From positions 124,001 through 188,000 of the forward strand of contig DAOKZI010000001.1 of assembly GCA_035325705.1 (NCBI GenBank): a DNA stretch of 64,000 nucleotides, in the 5' to 3' direction. Below, one piece after another: positions 17,821 to 26,792 of the stretch. Every line of letters begins with the position of its first letter. Positions within the stretch are counted from its first letter, which is position 1. Position numbers and translations under genes: made by a program. The stretch comes from Ga0077536 sp035325705. Its GTDB lineage: Bacteria > Pseudomonadota > Gammaproteobacteria > Ga0077536. The notes under the pieces were generated by a model, which had not been told where the DNA came from, searched no databases, and was given only the letters and a program-made list of their open reading frames with translations.

Positions 17821-18444
17821 ATGCCGCATGAACCGACCCGGCTCCTGACCACGATGGGCATACGCGATCACTTTCGCGACCAGGTGCTGACTTCCTTGCA
17901 CCGCCAGCACGTCGAGATCGGCGAGGGCACCGCCGGCTACCTCATCGATCTGCTGACCAGCTACGCGCACTCCCACCGCCTGTTCAGCGAGAGCCCCGAA
18001 GGCCTCGAGCTGCGCGCGCTCGCCGAGCTCTACGCCGACGCCGCGCACGCCGAAGGTGCCGAACAGCGCAATCATGCCCTGAAGACGCTCGGCGATCTGG
18101 CGCTGTTCATCGCCGGCGTCTTCTCCGGCTATCTCAATCGCCGCCTCGTCGACGTCGACTACTACATCGCGATGGGCTGCGGCGCCTACCGGGATCTGCG
18201 CGACTTCGTGCGCGCTCGGCTCTCGCGCGACGGCGCCGCCGTGTTCGACGAGCTGTCGCGCAAATTCCCGCAGCTCGTCGACGTGCTGGCCGAGGTCAGC
18301 GAGGAATCGAACCTCGGCGCGCAGTTCGACGCGCTGCGCCAGTACGAGCTGTGGCTGCATACGCGCAGCCCGCGCGCGCTGTCGAGGCTGCAGCGCCGCG
18401 GCATCCATCCGATCCCGCGGATGACGATACGCGTCTCGCACTGA
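17821..18444 (+). CDS. conserved hypothetical protein
   Basis: The 207-residue product is soluble and largely helical by eye, rich in Leu, Ala, Arg and His, with no signal peptide or membrane segment. No domain was recognised. It is followed 10 bases later by another hypothetical gene on the same strand, so the two probably form an operon. ATG 17821 is used, and an ATG at 17854 (MGIRDHFRDQ) is a possible alternative. It is not in the groESL operon because a strong terminator intervenes. Confidence 0.7.
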   Translation: MPHEPTRLLTTMGIRDHFRDQVLTSLHRQHVEIGEGTAGYLIDLLTSYAHSHRLFSESPEGLELRALAELYADAAHAEGAEQRNHALKTLGDLALFIAGVFSGYLNRRLVDVDYYIAMGCGAYRDLRDFVRARLSRDGAAVFDELSRKFPQLVDVLAEVSEESNLGAQFDALRQYELWLHTRSPRALSRLQRRGIHPIPRMTIRVSH

Positions 18445-18454
18445 GACGACGGCG

Positions 18455-19111
18455 ATGCTGCTGTCTCGCTTGCAGTCGCGGCTCGCGGGCCTGTACGCCG
18501 CGCCGATCCCCTATGACGTCTACGATTTCCTGATCACCGATCGCGATACTGCCGCCGCGCTGACGCCGCCGGGCGCCGCGACCGGCAATCGTGAGCGTCT
18601 CCTCGTGCGCGACGCGGACGAGGATCTGGAACTATCGCTGTTCATCGACGCCGAGCTGCTCGCCGCGCTGGACGAAGACGATCCGACCGTGTCCCTGCAC
18701 GACGGCAACCTCGGCGATTTCCTCGTCGCCGTCGAAGGCGTCAGTCATCTGCAGTATCTGATCTTCCAGGCGAGCCAACGGCAGCCGGTGTCCCTGCTCG
18801 AGCTCGAGCTCCAGGCCGAGATCGACAAATACGTGACCTCGGCCGAGCTGCTCAGCAGCCAGCGCGACAACCGGCACATTCCCTCGGCCCTGCACGCGCG
18901 CCTGTTCGAAGCCGTGAGCTTCGATGCGGGCTTGCCGCCCGACGCGCAATCGCGCTACGTCGCGGCGAACCGGCTCGCCGCGCGCTACTGCCACACCCTG
19001 CGCCGGCGCTACCCCGGCCACCACCATCAGCACAGCTTCGTGCGCGAGCTGCGCGATTTCTATCGCATGAGCGAAGGACGGAAGGTACGGCACATCATGG
19101 CCTTGGACTGA
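18455..19111 (+). CDS. conserved hypothetical protein
   Basis: This 218-residue soluble acidic protein is encoded directly after the previous hypothetical gene. Features visible are an acidic block (RDADEDLELSLFIDAE near residue 50) and a His-rich segment GHHHQHSFVRELRDFYRMSEG near the C-terminus, which might bind a metal. No known family was recognised. The pairing and spacing suggest that the two proteins act together. Confidence 0.7.
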   Translation: MLLSRLQSRLAGLYAAPIPYDVYDFLITDRDTAAALTPPGAATGNRERLLVRDADEDLELSLFIDAELLAALDEDDPTVSLHDGNLGDFLVAVEGVSHLQYLIFQASQRQPVSLLELELQAEIDKYVTSAELLSSQRDNRHIPSALHARLFEAVSFDAGLPPDAQSRYVAANRLAARYCHTLRRRYPGHHHQHSFVRELRDFYRMSEGRKVRHIMALD

Positions 19112-19146
19112 GCGGGTCGTGCCGCGGGGATGCCGGGGAATCTAGG

Positions 19147-19608
19147 GATCGGGCATGCCCGAGACGCAAGGGCTTTCGGCCTGCTCGGCGCGCACCGCGC
19201 CGGATCAACTCGACTGCATGAGCGGACGGCGGGCGCGGATCCCGGGTTACGCGCTGCGCGCTCCACCCGGGCGGCGAGATCTGGCGAGACGCCGAACCCG
19301 GATTCCGCTGCGCTCCTTCCGGGCTACGAAGATCGTTCTCTTGTAGCCCGGAAGGAGCGCCGCGCAGCGGCGCGGAATCCGGGACCTGAGCTCACCACGC
19401 CTCTTTCATGATCGGGGGTGACGCGCGCGTCATGACCGTTGGGCTGACGAAGGAAGCCCAACGAGGGGCGCTCGGCGCCGAGAGAAGAATGCGTACCGCT
19501 GAGGGGTTTCGGGCGGGTGCGAATGGCAGCGCGCAGTGCCAACGCCCCGTTGGGCTTCCTTCGTCAGCCCAACCTACGGCCTTTTTCTCCGTGTCCTCAG
19601 TGGCTGGG
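19147..19608. repeat. composite repeat locus: spacer L1, type C pair, linker L2, GTAGGTTGGGC pair, CCACGGAG half
   Basis: This gap (19112-19637) contains no gene. From left to right it holds the structured L1 spacer (19147-19237, with GGGCATGCCC and the hairpin CGGCGCG/CGCGCCG), a type B REP (19238-19271), inverted and direct type C units (19296-19327 and 19343-19384), the L2 linker (about 19385-19440), an inverted pair of the GGGCTGACGAAGGAAGCCC repeat (19441-19577) and a half of the CCACGGAG-type repeat (19580-19608). Confidence 0.85.
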
Positions 19609-19637
19609 TTATCCGGCCTTCGGCGTCGGCAACCGGC

Positions 19638-19976
19638 TCAATCCCCGATCTTCTTGTGCAGATGAGGCAGCGTGTCGGCCTGGCCGGCGCGCATGTAGCG
19701 AGCTTCGTTGCCGCTGCGCGTCACGTTCTCGTAGACGCCGTCGTCGCGCTTGACGAGCTTGGTGAAGCCCTTGCTGCGCAGATCGGTGTTGCTGGCCGGG
19801 ATCGCGATCGCCGGCGGCGACAGCACTTTGCGCACCGGCGCGAGGAACTCGGTGTCGCCCATGTCGACCTGCCCCGCGTAGCAGACCTCGCCCCAGGTTT
19901 TCAGCTCGACATCGATGCCGTGCTTGACCTCGACGCTGCGGCCGTTCGCTTCGCAGTAGTACACGTAAATCGGCAT
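19638..19976 (-). CDS. FmdB-like small protein with degenerate zinc ribbon
   Basis: The 112-residue protein opens MPIYVYYCE, like the FmdB/zinc-ribbon family (MPIYEYRC...). Only two cysteines are present (residues 8 and 32), so the four-cysteine ribbon is not intact. The rest is a basic, mixed domain of unknown role. FmdB proteins are putative regulators of amidase or formamidase genes. The family assignment is tentative and rests on the N-terminus. Confidence 0.5.
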   Translation of the reverse strand: MPIYVYYCEANGRSVEVKHGIDVELKTWGEVCYAGQVDMGDTEFLAPVRKVLSPPAIAIPASNTDLRSKGFTKLVKRDDGVYENVTRSGNEARYMRAGQADTLPHLHKKIGD

Positions 19977-20086
19977 GGACGGCAGGCGCTCTCCAGCAGG
20001 TTTGCGATCAGCATGGCCGCCGGATGCGCGTCAGGCAAGCGGCTGCAGCGCCGCTCTCCGCGGATCTCGGCGAGCCGTGGCGGCGA

Positions 20087-20485
20087 TCACGGCGCATCGA
20101 AGCGCGGCAGCGCGTCGACGTTCGCTTCCCAGCGCCGGCCATCGAAAGGCTCGACGGTGAGGCTCTCGATGGTGCTGCGGTCGAGACAGCGCGCATTGAC
20201 GCTGTAGCCGTCGGGATGCGAGCGCGGCACGTAGAAGGACTTGACGCCGCACCGCGTGCAGAACAGATGGCGCGCGGTGCCGGTGTTGAAGCGATACTCG
20301 CTCAGCGCCGCTGCGTCGGTCGCCAGGCGGAACTGCGCGGCCGGCACCAGCAGGTGCAAGTAGCCCGTCATCGCGCAGACGCTGCAGTTACAGTCCTGCA
20401 CGCGCAGCGCGCGCGGCGCGTCCACTTCGAAACGCACGGCGCCGCAATGGCAGCCGCCGCGATGAGTCACCCGCTCCGCCGTCAT
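20087..20485 (-). CDS. GFA/CENP-V family zinc protein
   Basis: The 132-residue product has the metal-binding cysteines of the GFA family: GGCHCGAVRFE (C12, C14), CNCSVC (C32, C34, C37) and FCTRCG (C76, C79). The family includes glutathione-dependent formaldehyde-activating enzyme, but most members have no proven reaction. A GGAGG ribosome site precedes the ATG. It is divergent from gloB, another glutathione-linked gene. Confidence 0.88.
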   Translation of the reverse strand: MTAERVTHRGGCHCGAVRFEVDAPRALRVQDCNCSVCAMTGYLHLLVPAAQFRLATDAAALSEYRFNTGTARHLFCTRCGVKSFYVPRSHPDGYSVNARCLDRSTIESLTVEPFDGRRWEANVDALPRFDAP

Positions 20486-20520
20486 CGTTCCCTCCTACGC
20501 GCCTTGCCTCTGCAGCGCCG

Positions 20521-20526
20521 TATAAT
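20521..20526 (+). promoter_or_regulatory. -10 box of gloB
   Basis: A perfect TATAAT lies 40 bases upstream of the gloB start in the 80-base divergent region. No good -35 match was seen at the usual distance. Confidence 0.5.
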
Positions 20527-20565
20527 CGCATCGACTTCACGCCTTCGCGACCGAGGACCGCCGGC

Positions 20566-21333
20566 ATGCTCGTCATCGAACAGATCCCCGTGCTTTCCGA
20601 CAACTACGTCTATCTCGTGCATGAGCCCGACGCCAACTTGACCGCGGTCGTCGATCCGGCCGTGGCGGAGCCCGTCGTCGCCGCCCTCGCCGCCCACGAC
20701 TGGCGCCTGACGCACATCCTGAACACGCATCATCATCCCGATCACGTCGGCGGCAATCTCGAGCTGAAGGCCGCGACGAACTGCACCGTCGTCGGGCCGC
20801 GCGCCGATCGCGAGCGCATTCCGGGCATCGATCTCGCGCTCGGCGACGGCGATGTCTTCCGCTTCGGCGGCAGCACGGCGCTGGTCTACGACGTGCCCGG
20901 CCATACGCGCGGCCACATCGCCTATCACTTCGCGGGAGACCACGCGCTGTTCTGCGGCGATACGCTGTTCGCGCTGGGCTGCGGCCGCATGTTCGAAGGC
21001 ACGCCGCCGCAGATGTGGCGTTCGCTGGAACGCCTGCGCCGGCTGCCGGGCGATACGCTGGTCTACTGCGCCCACGAATACACGCAGTCGAACGGCCGCT
21101 TCGCCCTCAGCGTCGAGCCCGGCAACGCCGCCCTGCAGGCGCGCATGCGCGAAGTCGATGCGCGCCGCGCGCAGGGCCTGCCGACCGTGCCGTCGACGCT
21201 CGCCGAGGAATGCGCGACCAATCCCTTCCTGCGCCCCGAAAGCCCCGAGCTGCAAACCCACATCGGCCTCGCCGGCGCCCCGCTCCACGAAGTCTTCGGC
21301 GCGACGCGCGCGCGGAAGGATACGTTCCGCTAG
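20566..21333 (+). CDS. gloB: hydroxyacylglutathione hydrolase (glyoxalase II)
   Basis: GloB hydrolyses S-D-lactoylglutathione, completing methylglyoxal detoxification. The 255-residue metallo-beta-lactamase-fold protein has the binuclear metal motif THHHPDHVGG at 54-63, VYDVPGHTRGHIAY near 106, FCGDTLFALGCGRMFEG near 129 and CAHEYTQSN near 165. The C-terminal glutathione-binding part ends with RARKDTFR. This set of motifs and the length are those of true glyoxalase II rather than other family members. Confidence 0.95.
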   Translation: MLVIEQIPVLSDNYVYLVHEPDANLTAVVDPAVAEPVVAALAAHDWRLTHILNTHHHPDHVGGNLELKAATNCTVVGPRADRERIPGIDLALGDGDVFRFGGSTALVYDVPGHTRGHIAYHFAGDHALFCGDTLFALGCGRMFEGTPPQMWRSLERLRRLPGDTLVYCAHEYTQSNGRFALSVEPGNAALQARMREVDARRAQGLPTVPSTLAEECATNPFLRPESPELQTHIGLAGAPLHEVFGATRARKDTFR

Positions 21334-21364
21334 CCGTCGGCCATGGCGGGCGTTGGAGGAATCT

Positions 21365-21511
21365 AGCCACGGAGGGCACAGAGGACACGGAGAAAGAAAA
21401 GGATTGATGAGCGCCGCCGCGACGACAGCATCAATGGTCGCGCTCGAGCCACGGAGGCGTGGGCTCAATCATTTCTTCCCTCCGTGTCCTCCGTGCCCTC
21501 CGTGGCTAGAT
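21365..21511. repeat. inverted pair of the CCACGGAG-type repeat
   Basis: A unit reading CCACGGAGGGCACAGAGGAC at 21367 faces its reverse complement ending at 21507, with about 70 bases between. The stop codon of the following minus-strand gene (21506) lies inside the right-hand unit. Halves of the same family are seen near 11.5, 19.6 and 44.8 kb. Confidence 0.85.
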
Positions 21512-22390
21512 TCTTCCCCCCACCCGATCACGAACGCACTCAGCCAAGGACGCCACGCGATCGAGCGCGTGCAGCGGGTGTTCGTGCGGGGGGAGCAGGA
21601 AGATGAGTTTGCGGTAGCCGCGGGCGACGAAGTCGGCGGCGAGGCCGGCGTCCCAGGGCACGTCGGCGAGCGCGAGGCTCAATTCCTCGAAGTCGCGTTC
21701 GCGCTGCGTGCAGGCGGCGCGCAGATCGGCGATCGCGTCGCCGTCGTAGCGGCCGTGGTAGACGATCCAGCCGTCCGCATAGTCGACGACGCGGCCGGGC
21801 ACCCACTTCGAATTCGAGCCGATCCACACCGGCGGGCCGATCGGCTGCAGCGGTTTCGGGTAGCACCACATCGGCCCGAAGTCGACGAACTCGCCGCTGA
21901 ACGCCGCTTCTTCCTCGGCCCAGATCGTGCGCATCGCGAGCACGCGTTCGCGCACGACCTTCCAGCGCGTCTTGAACTCGGTGCCGTGATTGCGCATTGC
22001 GACGTCCAGCGCACCGCCGGCGACGCCGAGGATCACGCGTCCCGAGGACAGCAGATCGAGCGAGGCGACGGCCTTCGCCGTGTTGATCGGATCGCGGTGC
22101 GTGACGAGACAGACCGCGAAGCCGAGCAGCAGCCGCTCGGTGACGGCGGCGGCGGCCGACAGCGCGACGAAGGGATCGTAGAGCCGCGACAGCGGATCGA
22201 GCAGGCCCTCGACCGGCGGCCAATCGCGTTTGCGATCGCGCGGAATGTGGCTGTTCTCGGGCAGGAACAGCATGTCGAGACCGCGCGCCTCGACTTCGCG
22301 GGCCAGCGCCGGTGGGGCCGGCGTGCGATCGGTCGCAAGCGCGAGCACGCCGATTTCCACGCGCGAAGGCAAGGTGCAGCGGCGGCTCAT
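21506..22390 (-). CDS. LLM-class (luciferase-like, possibly F420-dependent) oxidoreductase
   Basis: The 294-residue product has the luciferase-like TIM-barrel pattern: LFLPENSHIPRDRKRDWPP, then LLGFAVCLVTHRDPINTAKAVASLDLLSSGRVILGVAGG, then WIGSNSKWVPGRVVDYADGW. These proteins use F420 or flavin, and the substrate is unknown. Its ATG overlaps the stop codon of the preceding pseudouridine synthase gene (ATGA), so the two are translationally coupled despite unrelated functions. Two more LLM genes lie at 43.8-45.8 kb. Confidence 0.87.
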   Translation of the reverse strand: MSRRCTLPSRVEIGVLALATDRTPAPPALAREVEARGLDMLFLPENSHIPRDRKRDWPPVEGLLDPLSRLYDPFVALSAAAAVTERLLLGFAVCLVTHRDPINTAKAVASLDLLSSGRVILGVAGGALDVAMRNHGTEFKTRWKVVRERVLAMRTIWAEEEAAFSGEFVDFGPMWCYPKPLQPIGPPVWIGSNSKWVPGRVVDYADGWIVYHGRYDGDAIADLRAACTQRERDFEELSLALADVPWDAGLAADFVARGYRKLIFLLPPHEHPLHALDRVASLAECVRDRVGGRI

Positions 22391-23148
22391 GCGCGCGTCC
22401 CGCCGCCCAGCGCTGCCACTTCCTCCGGCTTCAGCGCACGCCATGCGCCCTTGGCGAGCGTGCCGAGCGCGACCGGCCCGATCGCGACGCGCACCAGCCG
22501 CAGCACCGCGCAATCGAGGGCCGCGAGCATCCGCCGTAGCTGCCGGTTGCGGCCTTCGGCCAGCACGATCTCGAGCCAGCCGCGGCGTTCGCCGGCGCGC
22601 AGCACGCGCGCCTCGACGACCCCGAGCAGCGTACCGTCGTCGAGCGCGATGCCCTGCCTGAGCGCCGCGACTAGCGCCTCGTCCGGGACGCGATCGATCT
22701 GCAGGTGATAAGTCTTGGTCGTGCCGTGCGCCGGATCGGCGATCCGCGCCGCCCACGCGCTGTCGTTGCTCAGCAGCAGCAAGCCCTCGCTCGCCTTGTC
22801 GAGCCGGCCGACCGGCGCGAGCCAGGGCAGATCGGCGCCGTCGAGGCAGTGGTAGACGGTGTCGCGCGCATGCTCGTCGACGCGCGTCGTGACGAGACCG
22901 CGCGGCTTATTCAGCGCGAGATAGATCTTCGCCGCCGCGGCGAGCGGCCGGCCGTCGATGTCGATGCGGCTCGCGGCCGTCGTCGGCGCTGCCGGATCGC
23001 GCTCCACGCGGCCGTCGAGGCGTACGCGACCGGCCTCGATCAGCGCCGCGGCGGCGCTGCGCGAGCAGTAGCCGCGCTTGCTGAGCGCGCGCGCGAGCCC
23101 GCTGCGCGGAGCAAGCTCGCGGGGGCGCGGAACGGGGCGCGGATCCAT
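22387..23148 (-). CDS. rRNA pseudouridine synthase, RsuA/RluB/E/F family
   Basis: This 253-residue protein has an S4 RNA-binding domain at about residues 17-65 (LARALSKRGYCSRSAAAALIEAGRV) and a catalytic domain with NKPRGLVTTR and VGRLDKASEGLLLLSND, in which D117 is the catalytic aspartate. LAEGRNRQLRRMLAAL follows near 205. Which position of rRNA it modifies cannot be decided by eye. ATG 23148 is chosen because upstream in-frame sequence is unlike the family. It is divergent from the ABC transporter genes. Confidence 0.9.
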   Translation of the reverse strand: MDPRPVPRPRELAPRSGLARALSKRGYCSRSAAAALIEAGRVRLDGRVERDPAAPTTAASRIDIDGRPLAAAAKIYLALNKPRGLVTTRVDEHARDTVYHCLDGADLPWLAPVGRLDKASEGLLLLSNDSAWAARIADPAHGTTKTYHLQIDRVPDEALVAALRQGIALDDGTLLGVVEARVLRAGERRGWLEIVLAEGRNRQLRRMLAALDCAVLRLVRVAIGPVALGTLAKGAWRALKPEEVAALGGGTRA

Positions 23149-23227
23149 GGCGAGAGTGTACGCGCCCGGGCCCTCGCACCGGAACGCGGCGCTGGGCAGG
23201 CCGGCGCAGGATGCGCACAATGAACCG

Positions 23228-24148
23228 ATGATCGACGTCTCGGATCTCGTGTTCGACTACCCCGGCGTGCGCGCACTCGACGGCGTGTCCTGCCATCTCG
23301 AGCGCGGCACGATCACGGCCTTGGTCGGGCCGAACGGCGCCGGCAAGACGACCTTGATGCGCTGTGTCTGCGGACTCGAACGGCCGCTGTCGGGCCGGAT
23401 CGCGGTCGACGGCATCGACGTCGTCGAGGAGCCCAGGCGCAGCCATGAGCGCCTCGGCTACCTGTCGGATTTCTTCGGCCTCTACGACGAGCTCAGCGTC
23501 GCGCGCTGCCTCGAGCATGCGGCGCGCACGCACGGCCTGCCTGGACCGTACGCCGCGCGGATCCGCGACACCGCATCGCGGCTGGGCCTGGGCGAGCGGC
23601 TCGCGCAGCGCACCGGCACGCTCTCGCGCGGCCTGCGCCAGCGCGTCGCGATCGCGCAGGCCATCATCCATGCGCCGCGCGTGCTGGTGCTCGATGAGCC
23701 GGCGGCCGGTCTCGACCCGGAAGCGCGTCACGCGCTTGCCGGGCTGTTCCGCGCGCTGCGCGCCGACGGCATGACCCTGCTCGTGTCCTCGCACATCCTC
23801 GCCGAGCTCGAGCAGTACGCCACGCACATGCTCGTGCTCGAACGCGGGCGGCTCGTCGAGCACCGCGCGCTCGCCGGCCAGCACGGCGCGATGCGCACGC
23901 TCGCGCTGCATTATCTCGGCGCGGACGTGCCCGTCGCGAGCTTGCTCGCCGCCGTCCGCGGGGTGCGCGGCGTCGAGATCGCCTCCGGTCGCGCGCTCTT
24001 CGAGTTCGACGGCGACGAGCGCGCGCAGGCGGCGCTGCTCGCGCAGCTCGTCGGTGCCGGCATCGAGGTCACGCAGTTCGGCCTCGCCGCGAGCGATTTG
24101 CAGGAGCGCTATCTCGCGACGGTGTCGCGCCGCGCGCCCGCCGCATGA
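23228..24148 (+). CDS. ABC transporter ATP-binding protein
   Basis: The 306-residue ATPase has Walker A GPNGAGKTT at 34-42, the signature LSRGLRQRV near 134, Walker B VLVLDEPAAGLDPEAR near 154 and the switch histidine in LLVSSH. The type resembles CcmA/NatA-like ABC-2 exporters, with a C-terminal domain of about 80 residues after the ATPase core. The stop overlaps the start of the permease gene by four bases. The cargo is unknown. Confidence 0.92.
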   Translation: MIDVSDLVFDYPGVRALDGVSCHLERGTITALVGPNGAGKTTLMRCVCGLERPLSGRIAVDGIDVVEEPRRSHERLGYLSDFFGLYDELSVARCLEHAARTHGLPGPYAARIRDTASRLGLGERLAQRTGTLSRGLRQRVAIAQAIIHAPRVLVLDEPAAGLDPEARHALAGLFRALRADGMTLLVSSHILAELEQYATHMLVLERGRLVEHRALAGQHGAMRTLALHYLGADVPVASLLAAVRGVRGVEIASGRALFEFDGDERAQAALLAQLVGAGIEVTQFGLAASDLQERYLATVSRRAPAA

Positions 24149-25473
24149 ACGCCGAGCTGCGCCGGCTGCTGTGGCTGGACTTCACCGGCTCGCGCGCCGG
24201 GGCGATGTTGATGGCCGTCGCCGCGATCGCGGGCCTCGGCTGGCTGCTCGACGGGGAAAGTTTCGCGGGCACGACCGCGACCTTGATGCTCGCGAGCTTC
24301 ATCGCGCTCACCGTCGCCTGGGGTGCGAACCAGGTCGGCCATGCGCTGCTCGACGAGCTGCGCGCCCGCACCTGGGATCAGCAGCGCATGTCGGCGCTTT
24401 CGCCGTGGGCGATGAGCTGGGGCAAGCTCCTCGGCGCCTCCGCGCTGCCGTGGCTCGCGGGCGGCAGCGCGCTGCTGCTGCATGCGTGCGCCGCGGCGCC
24501 GGAGGCGCTCGCCTGGAAGCTCGGGCTCTACGTCGCCGGCGCGCTGTTCATCCACGCGCTCGCGCTGTTCGGCGCGCTCCTGATCCTGCAGCGACGAGCG
24601 CAGGCCCATGGCTCGCTCGTGCTGCGCTTCATCGGCGGACTGCTCGCCCTCGCCATGGTCTATGCCTTCTTCCAGCGCGAGCGCGGGGCGCTCGAATGGG
24701 GCGGCCACGCGTGGCCGATGCTGCCTTTCATCGCCGTCGTCCTCGCCCAGGCGACTGCCTGGGTGCTGCTCGGCTGCCAGCGCCTGATGAGCGAGGAGCT
24801 GCAGGTGCGCACGCAGCCCTGGGCGCTGCCGGGCTGGGTGATCTGGACCGGCACGCTGCTCGGCGGCTTCTTCGTCACCGCGGACATGCCGTGGCCCGCT
24901 CGCATCGGCATCGTCGCGGCCCTTGCCGTCGGCGTCGCGCTGGCCGCCGCCTACTTCGCAGCCTTCGCGCTGCGTACCGATCCGATGCTGCCGCGACGGC
25001 TCATGGTCGCGGTGGCCCGCGGCGACTGGTCGCGCGCGGGCAGCCTGCTGCCGCCGTGGCTGGTCGCACTAGTCTGCGCGGGCCTCGCCGCGCTGCTGGT
25101 GCAGCTCACGTGGCCGGCCGCGGGCAGCTTGTTCACCGCCTTCCTCGACACGCGCACGACGGCGCTCGCGCTCTTCGCTGCGGGCCTGCGCGATCTCTTC
25201 GTCATCCATGCGCTGGGGTCCAGCGTGCGCGAGGATCGCGGCGAAATCATCGCGCTGCTGTATCTCGCGCTCGCGTACTGGCTGCTGCCCGGCATCTTCG
25301 CCTTGGCCGGCGCGCAGGCGCTGGCGGCGCTGCTGACGCCGCTGCCCTGGGTGCTGCCCGCCCGCGCGCTGCCGGTGCTCGCGCTGCAGGCCGTCGCGGC
25401 GATCGCGCTCGCGGCCTGGGCATGGACGCGGCGCGTGCGGCCGCTCACTGCAGGAGCTGGTGACCGATCCTGA
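24145..25473 (+). CDS. ABC-2 type permease
   Basis: The 442-residue protein is strongly hydrophobic with about ten membrane segments, for example AGAMLMAVAAIAGLGWLL near residue 18 and a run of hydrophobic stretches to the C-terminus. It starts at ATGA overlapping the ATPase gene and is clearly its membrane partner. No substrate-specific motif was seen. The last 29 bases overlap the 3' end of the convergent TraB-family gene. Confidence 0.85.
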   Translation: MNAELRRLLWLDFTGSRAGAMLMAVAAIAGLGWLLDGESFAGTTATLMLASFIALTVAWGANQVGHALLDELRARTWDQQRMSALSPWAMSWGKLLGASALPWLAGGSALLLHACAAAPEALAWKLGLYVAGALFIHALALFGALLILQRRAQAHGSLVLRFIGGLLALAMVYAFFQRERGALEWGGHAWPMLPFIAVVLAQATAWVLLGCQRLMSEELQVRTQPWALPGWVIWTGTLLGGFFVTADMPWPARIGIVAALAVGVALAAAYFAAFALRTDPMLPRRLMVAVARGDWSRAGSLLPPWLVALVCAGLAALLVQLTWPAAGSLFTAFLDTRTTALALFAAGLRDLFVIHALGSSVREDRGEIIALLYLALAYWLLPGIFALAGAQALAALLTPLPWVLPARALPVLALQAVAAIALAAWAWTRRVRPLTAGAGDRS

Positions 25474-26635
25474 AGCCCATCGTGTAGGCGCCGGCCGCAG
25501 CGCCGATCGAGCTCAGCATGAACACGAGCAAGGTGCGCGCGACGCGATTGCGCCACCAGCCCCGCCAGTGCGCGGTGTCGGCGCGCAGGCGCGTGAAGTC
25601 GCCGACCGTCGGCCGCCGGATCCACGCTTCGACCAGCGCCGTGACGAAGCCGATGCCGATCGCGGGATGCAGGGTCGTCAGCGGCGCGCCGCCGATCGCC
25701 GAGGCGATCGTCAGCGGATGACCGGCGGCGATCGCCGTGCCCAGCGCCGCCAGGCCGCCGGTGTAGACGATCCAATCGCGCACGAGCTCCCAGCCAATCG
25801 CCGGACTGCGCGCGAAGCCGATCCCGATGCCGGCGACGACGAAGAGCGCGAACAGCCACGGCAGCGCCTTCGTCCAGCGCGACGGCGGCGGCACTGCGGA
25901 CAAGGCCTCGAGCGTGCGTGCCGGCGTGCGATCGCGGGCCTGCAGCAGCGCGGTCATGCCGAGCAGATGAGCGGCGCCGATCACGACGAGGATGCGCCGG
26001 CGACCGGCCGCCACGAGCTGCTCGATGCGCGCGGCCATGTAGCGATCGCGCTCGGCGACCAGCGGCTCATAGATCGCCGGCGCCCGCGTCGCGAACTGCG
26101 CGAAGGTCGCTTCGAGCAGATCGTCCTGCTTCAGGCGCTCGACGCCGTCGGCATCGAGCTCTCCCGGCACCAGCACGCTCGCCAGCAGGCCGGAGAACAG
26201 ATAGGCGCGCTTCCACCACGGCACGTTGCGGTAGATGCGCTTCAGCGTGACGCCGACGTCGCGATCGATCAACGCGAGCTCGATGCCGCGCGCGGCGGCG
26301 CCGTCGATCGCCGCGCGCATTTCCGCGCCGGGCTCGGTGCCGAGCTGCTCCGCGATGCGCGCCTGGAACGCGCCGAGCGCGAGCGTCGCCGTGATCATCG
26401 GCGCCTGGCCTTCGCGGATCACCTGGAATAGATCGAGCTTCGCGAGCGCGCTCGGATCGGCGAGCGCGCGATGCCGGCCGCCGCAGAGCTCGACCGCGAC
26501 GCAGTCGTAGTCGCCCTCGGCGATCTCCCGCGCCACTGCGTCCGCGCTGGCTTTCGATACATGGGCCGTCCCGAACAGGCGCAGGGCGGCGCCATCGAGG
26601 CACAAATCGCGAACGGGTTGCGAGGTGTCGGACAT
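25445..26635 (-). CDS. TraB/PrgY-family membrane protein
   Basis: The 396-residue product has the TraB domain motif GTAHVS at residues 22-27, the later VAVELCGGRHRAL, and the conserved VVIGAAHLLGM near 220. Three to four C-terminal membrane segments follow (PWLFALFVVAGIGIGFA onwards). In Enterococcus PrgY the family blocks pheromone activity, but in proteobacteria the function is unknown and a metal-protease-like fold has been proposed. ATG 26635 is chosen. The 3' end overlaps the ABC permease gene by 29 bases in convergent orientation. Confidence 0.85.
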   Translation of the reverse strand: MSDTSQPVRDLCLDGAALRLFGTAHVSKASADAVAREIAEGDYDCVAVELCGGRHRALADPSALAKLDLFQVIREGQAPMITATLALGAFQARIAEQLGTEPGAEMRAAIDGAAARGIELALIDRDVGVTLKRIYRNVPWWKRAYLFSGLLASVLVPGELDADGVERLKQDDLLEATFAQFATRAPAIYEPLVAERDRYMAARIEQLVAAGRRRILVVIGAAHLLGMTALLQARDRTPARTLEALSAVPPPSRWTKALPWLFALFVVAGIGIGFARSPAIGWELVRDWIVYTGGLAALGTAIAAGHPLTIASAIGGAPLTTLHPAIGIGFVTALVEAWIRRPTVGDFTRLRADTAHWRGWWRNRVARTLLVFMLSSIGAAAGAYTMGFRIGHQLLQ

Positions 26636-26792
26636 GTCTGACGATGGCAGCGACGCGTGCACTCAGTATACGGAGCGGGATTCAGGGCGCATTAAGCGCG
26701 CGGGCCGCATCTTGTAACCGGGCCGAGTCGATCGCGTCCACCGCGCACGGGCAGCGGCGAGCGCGATTCCAATCGTCAAGCCGGAGGCCGAC

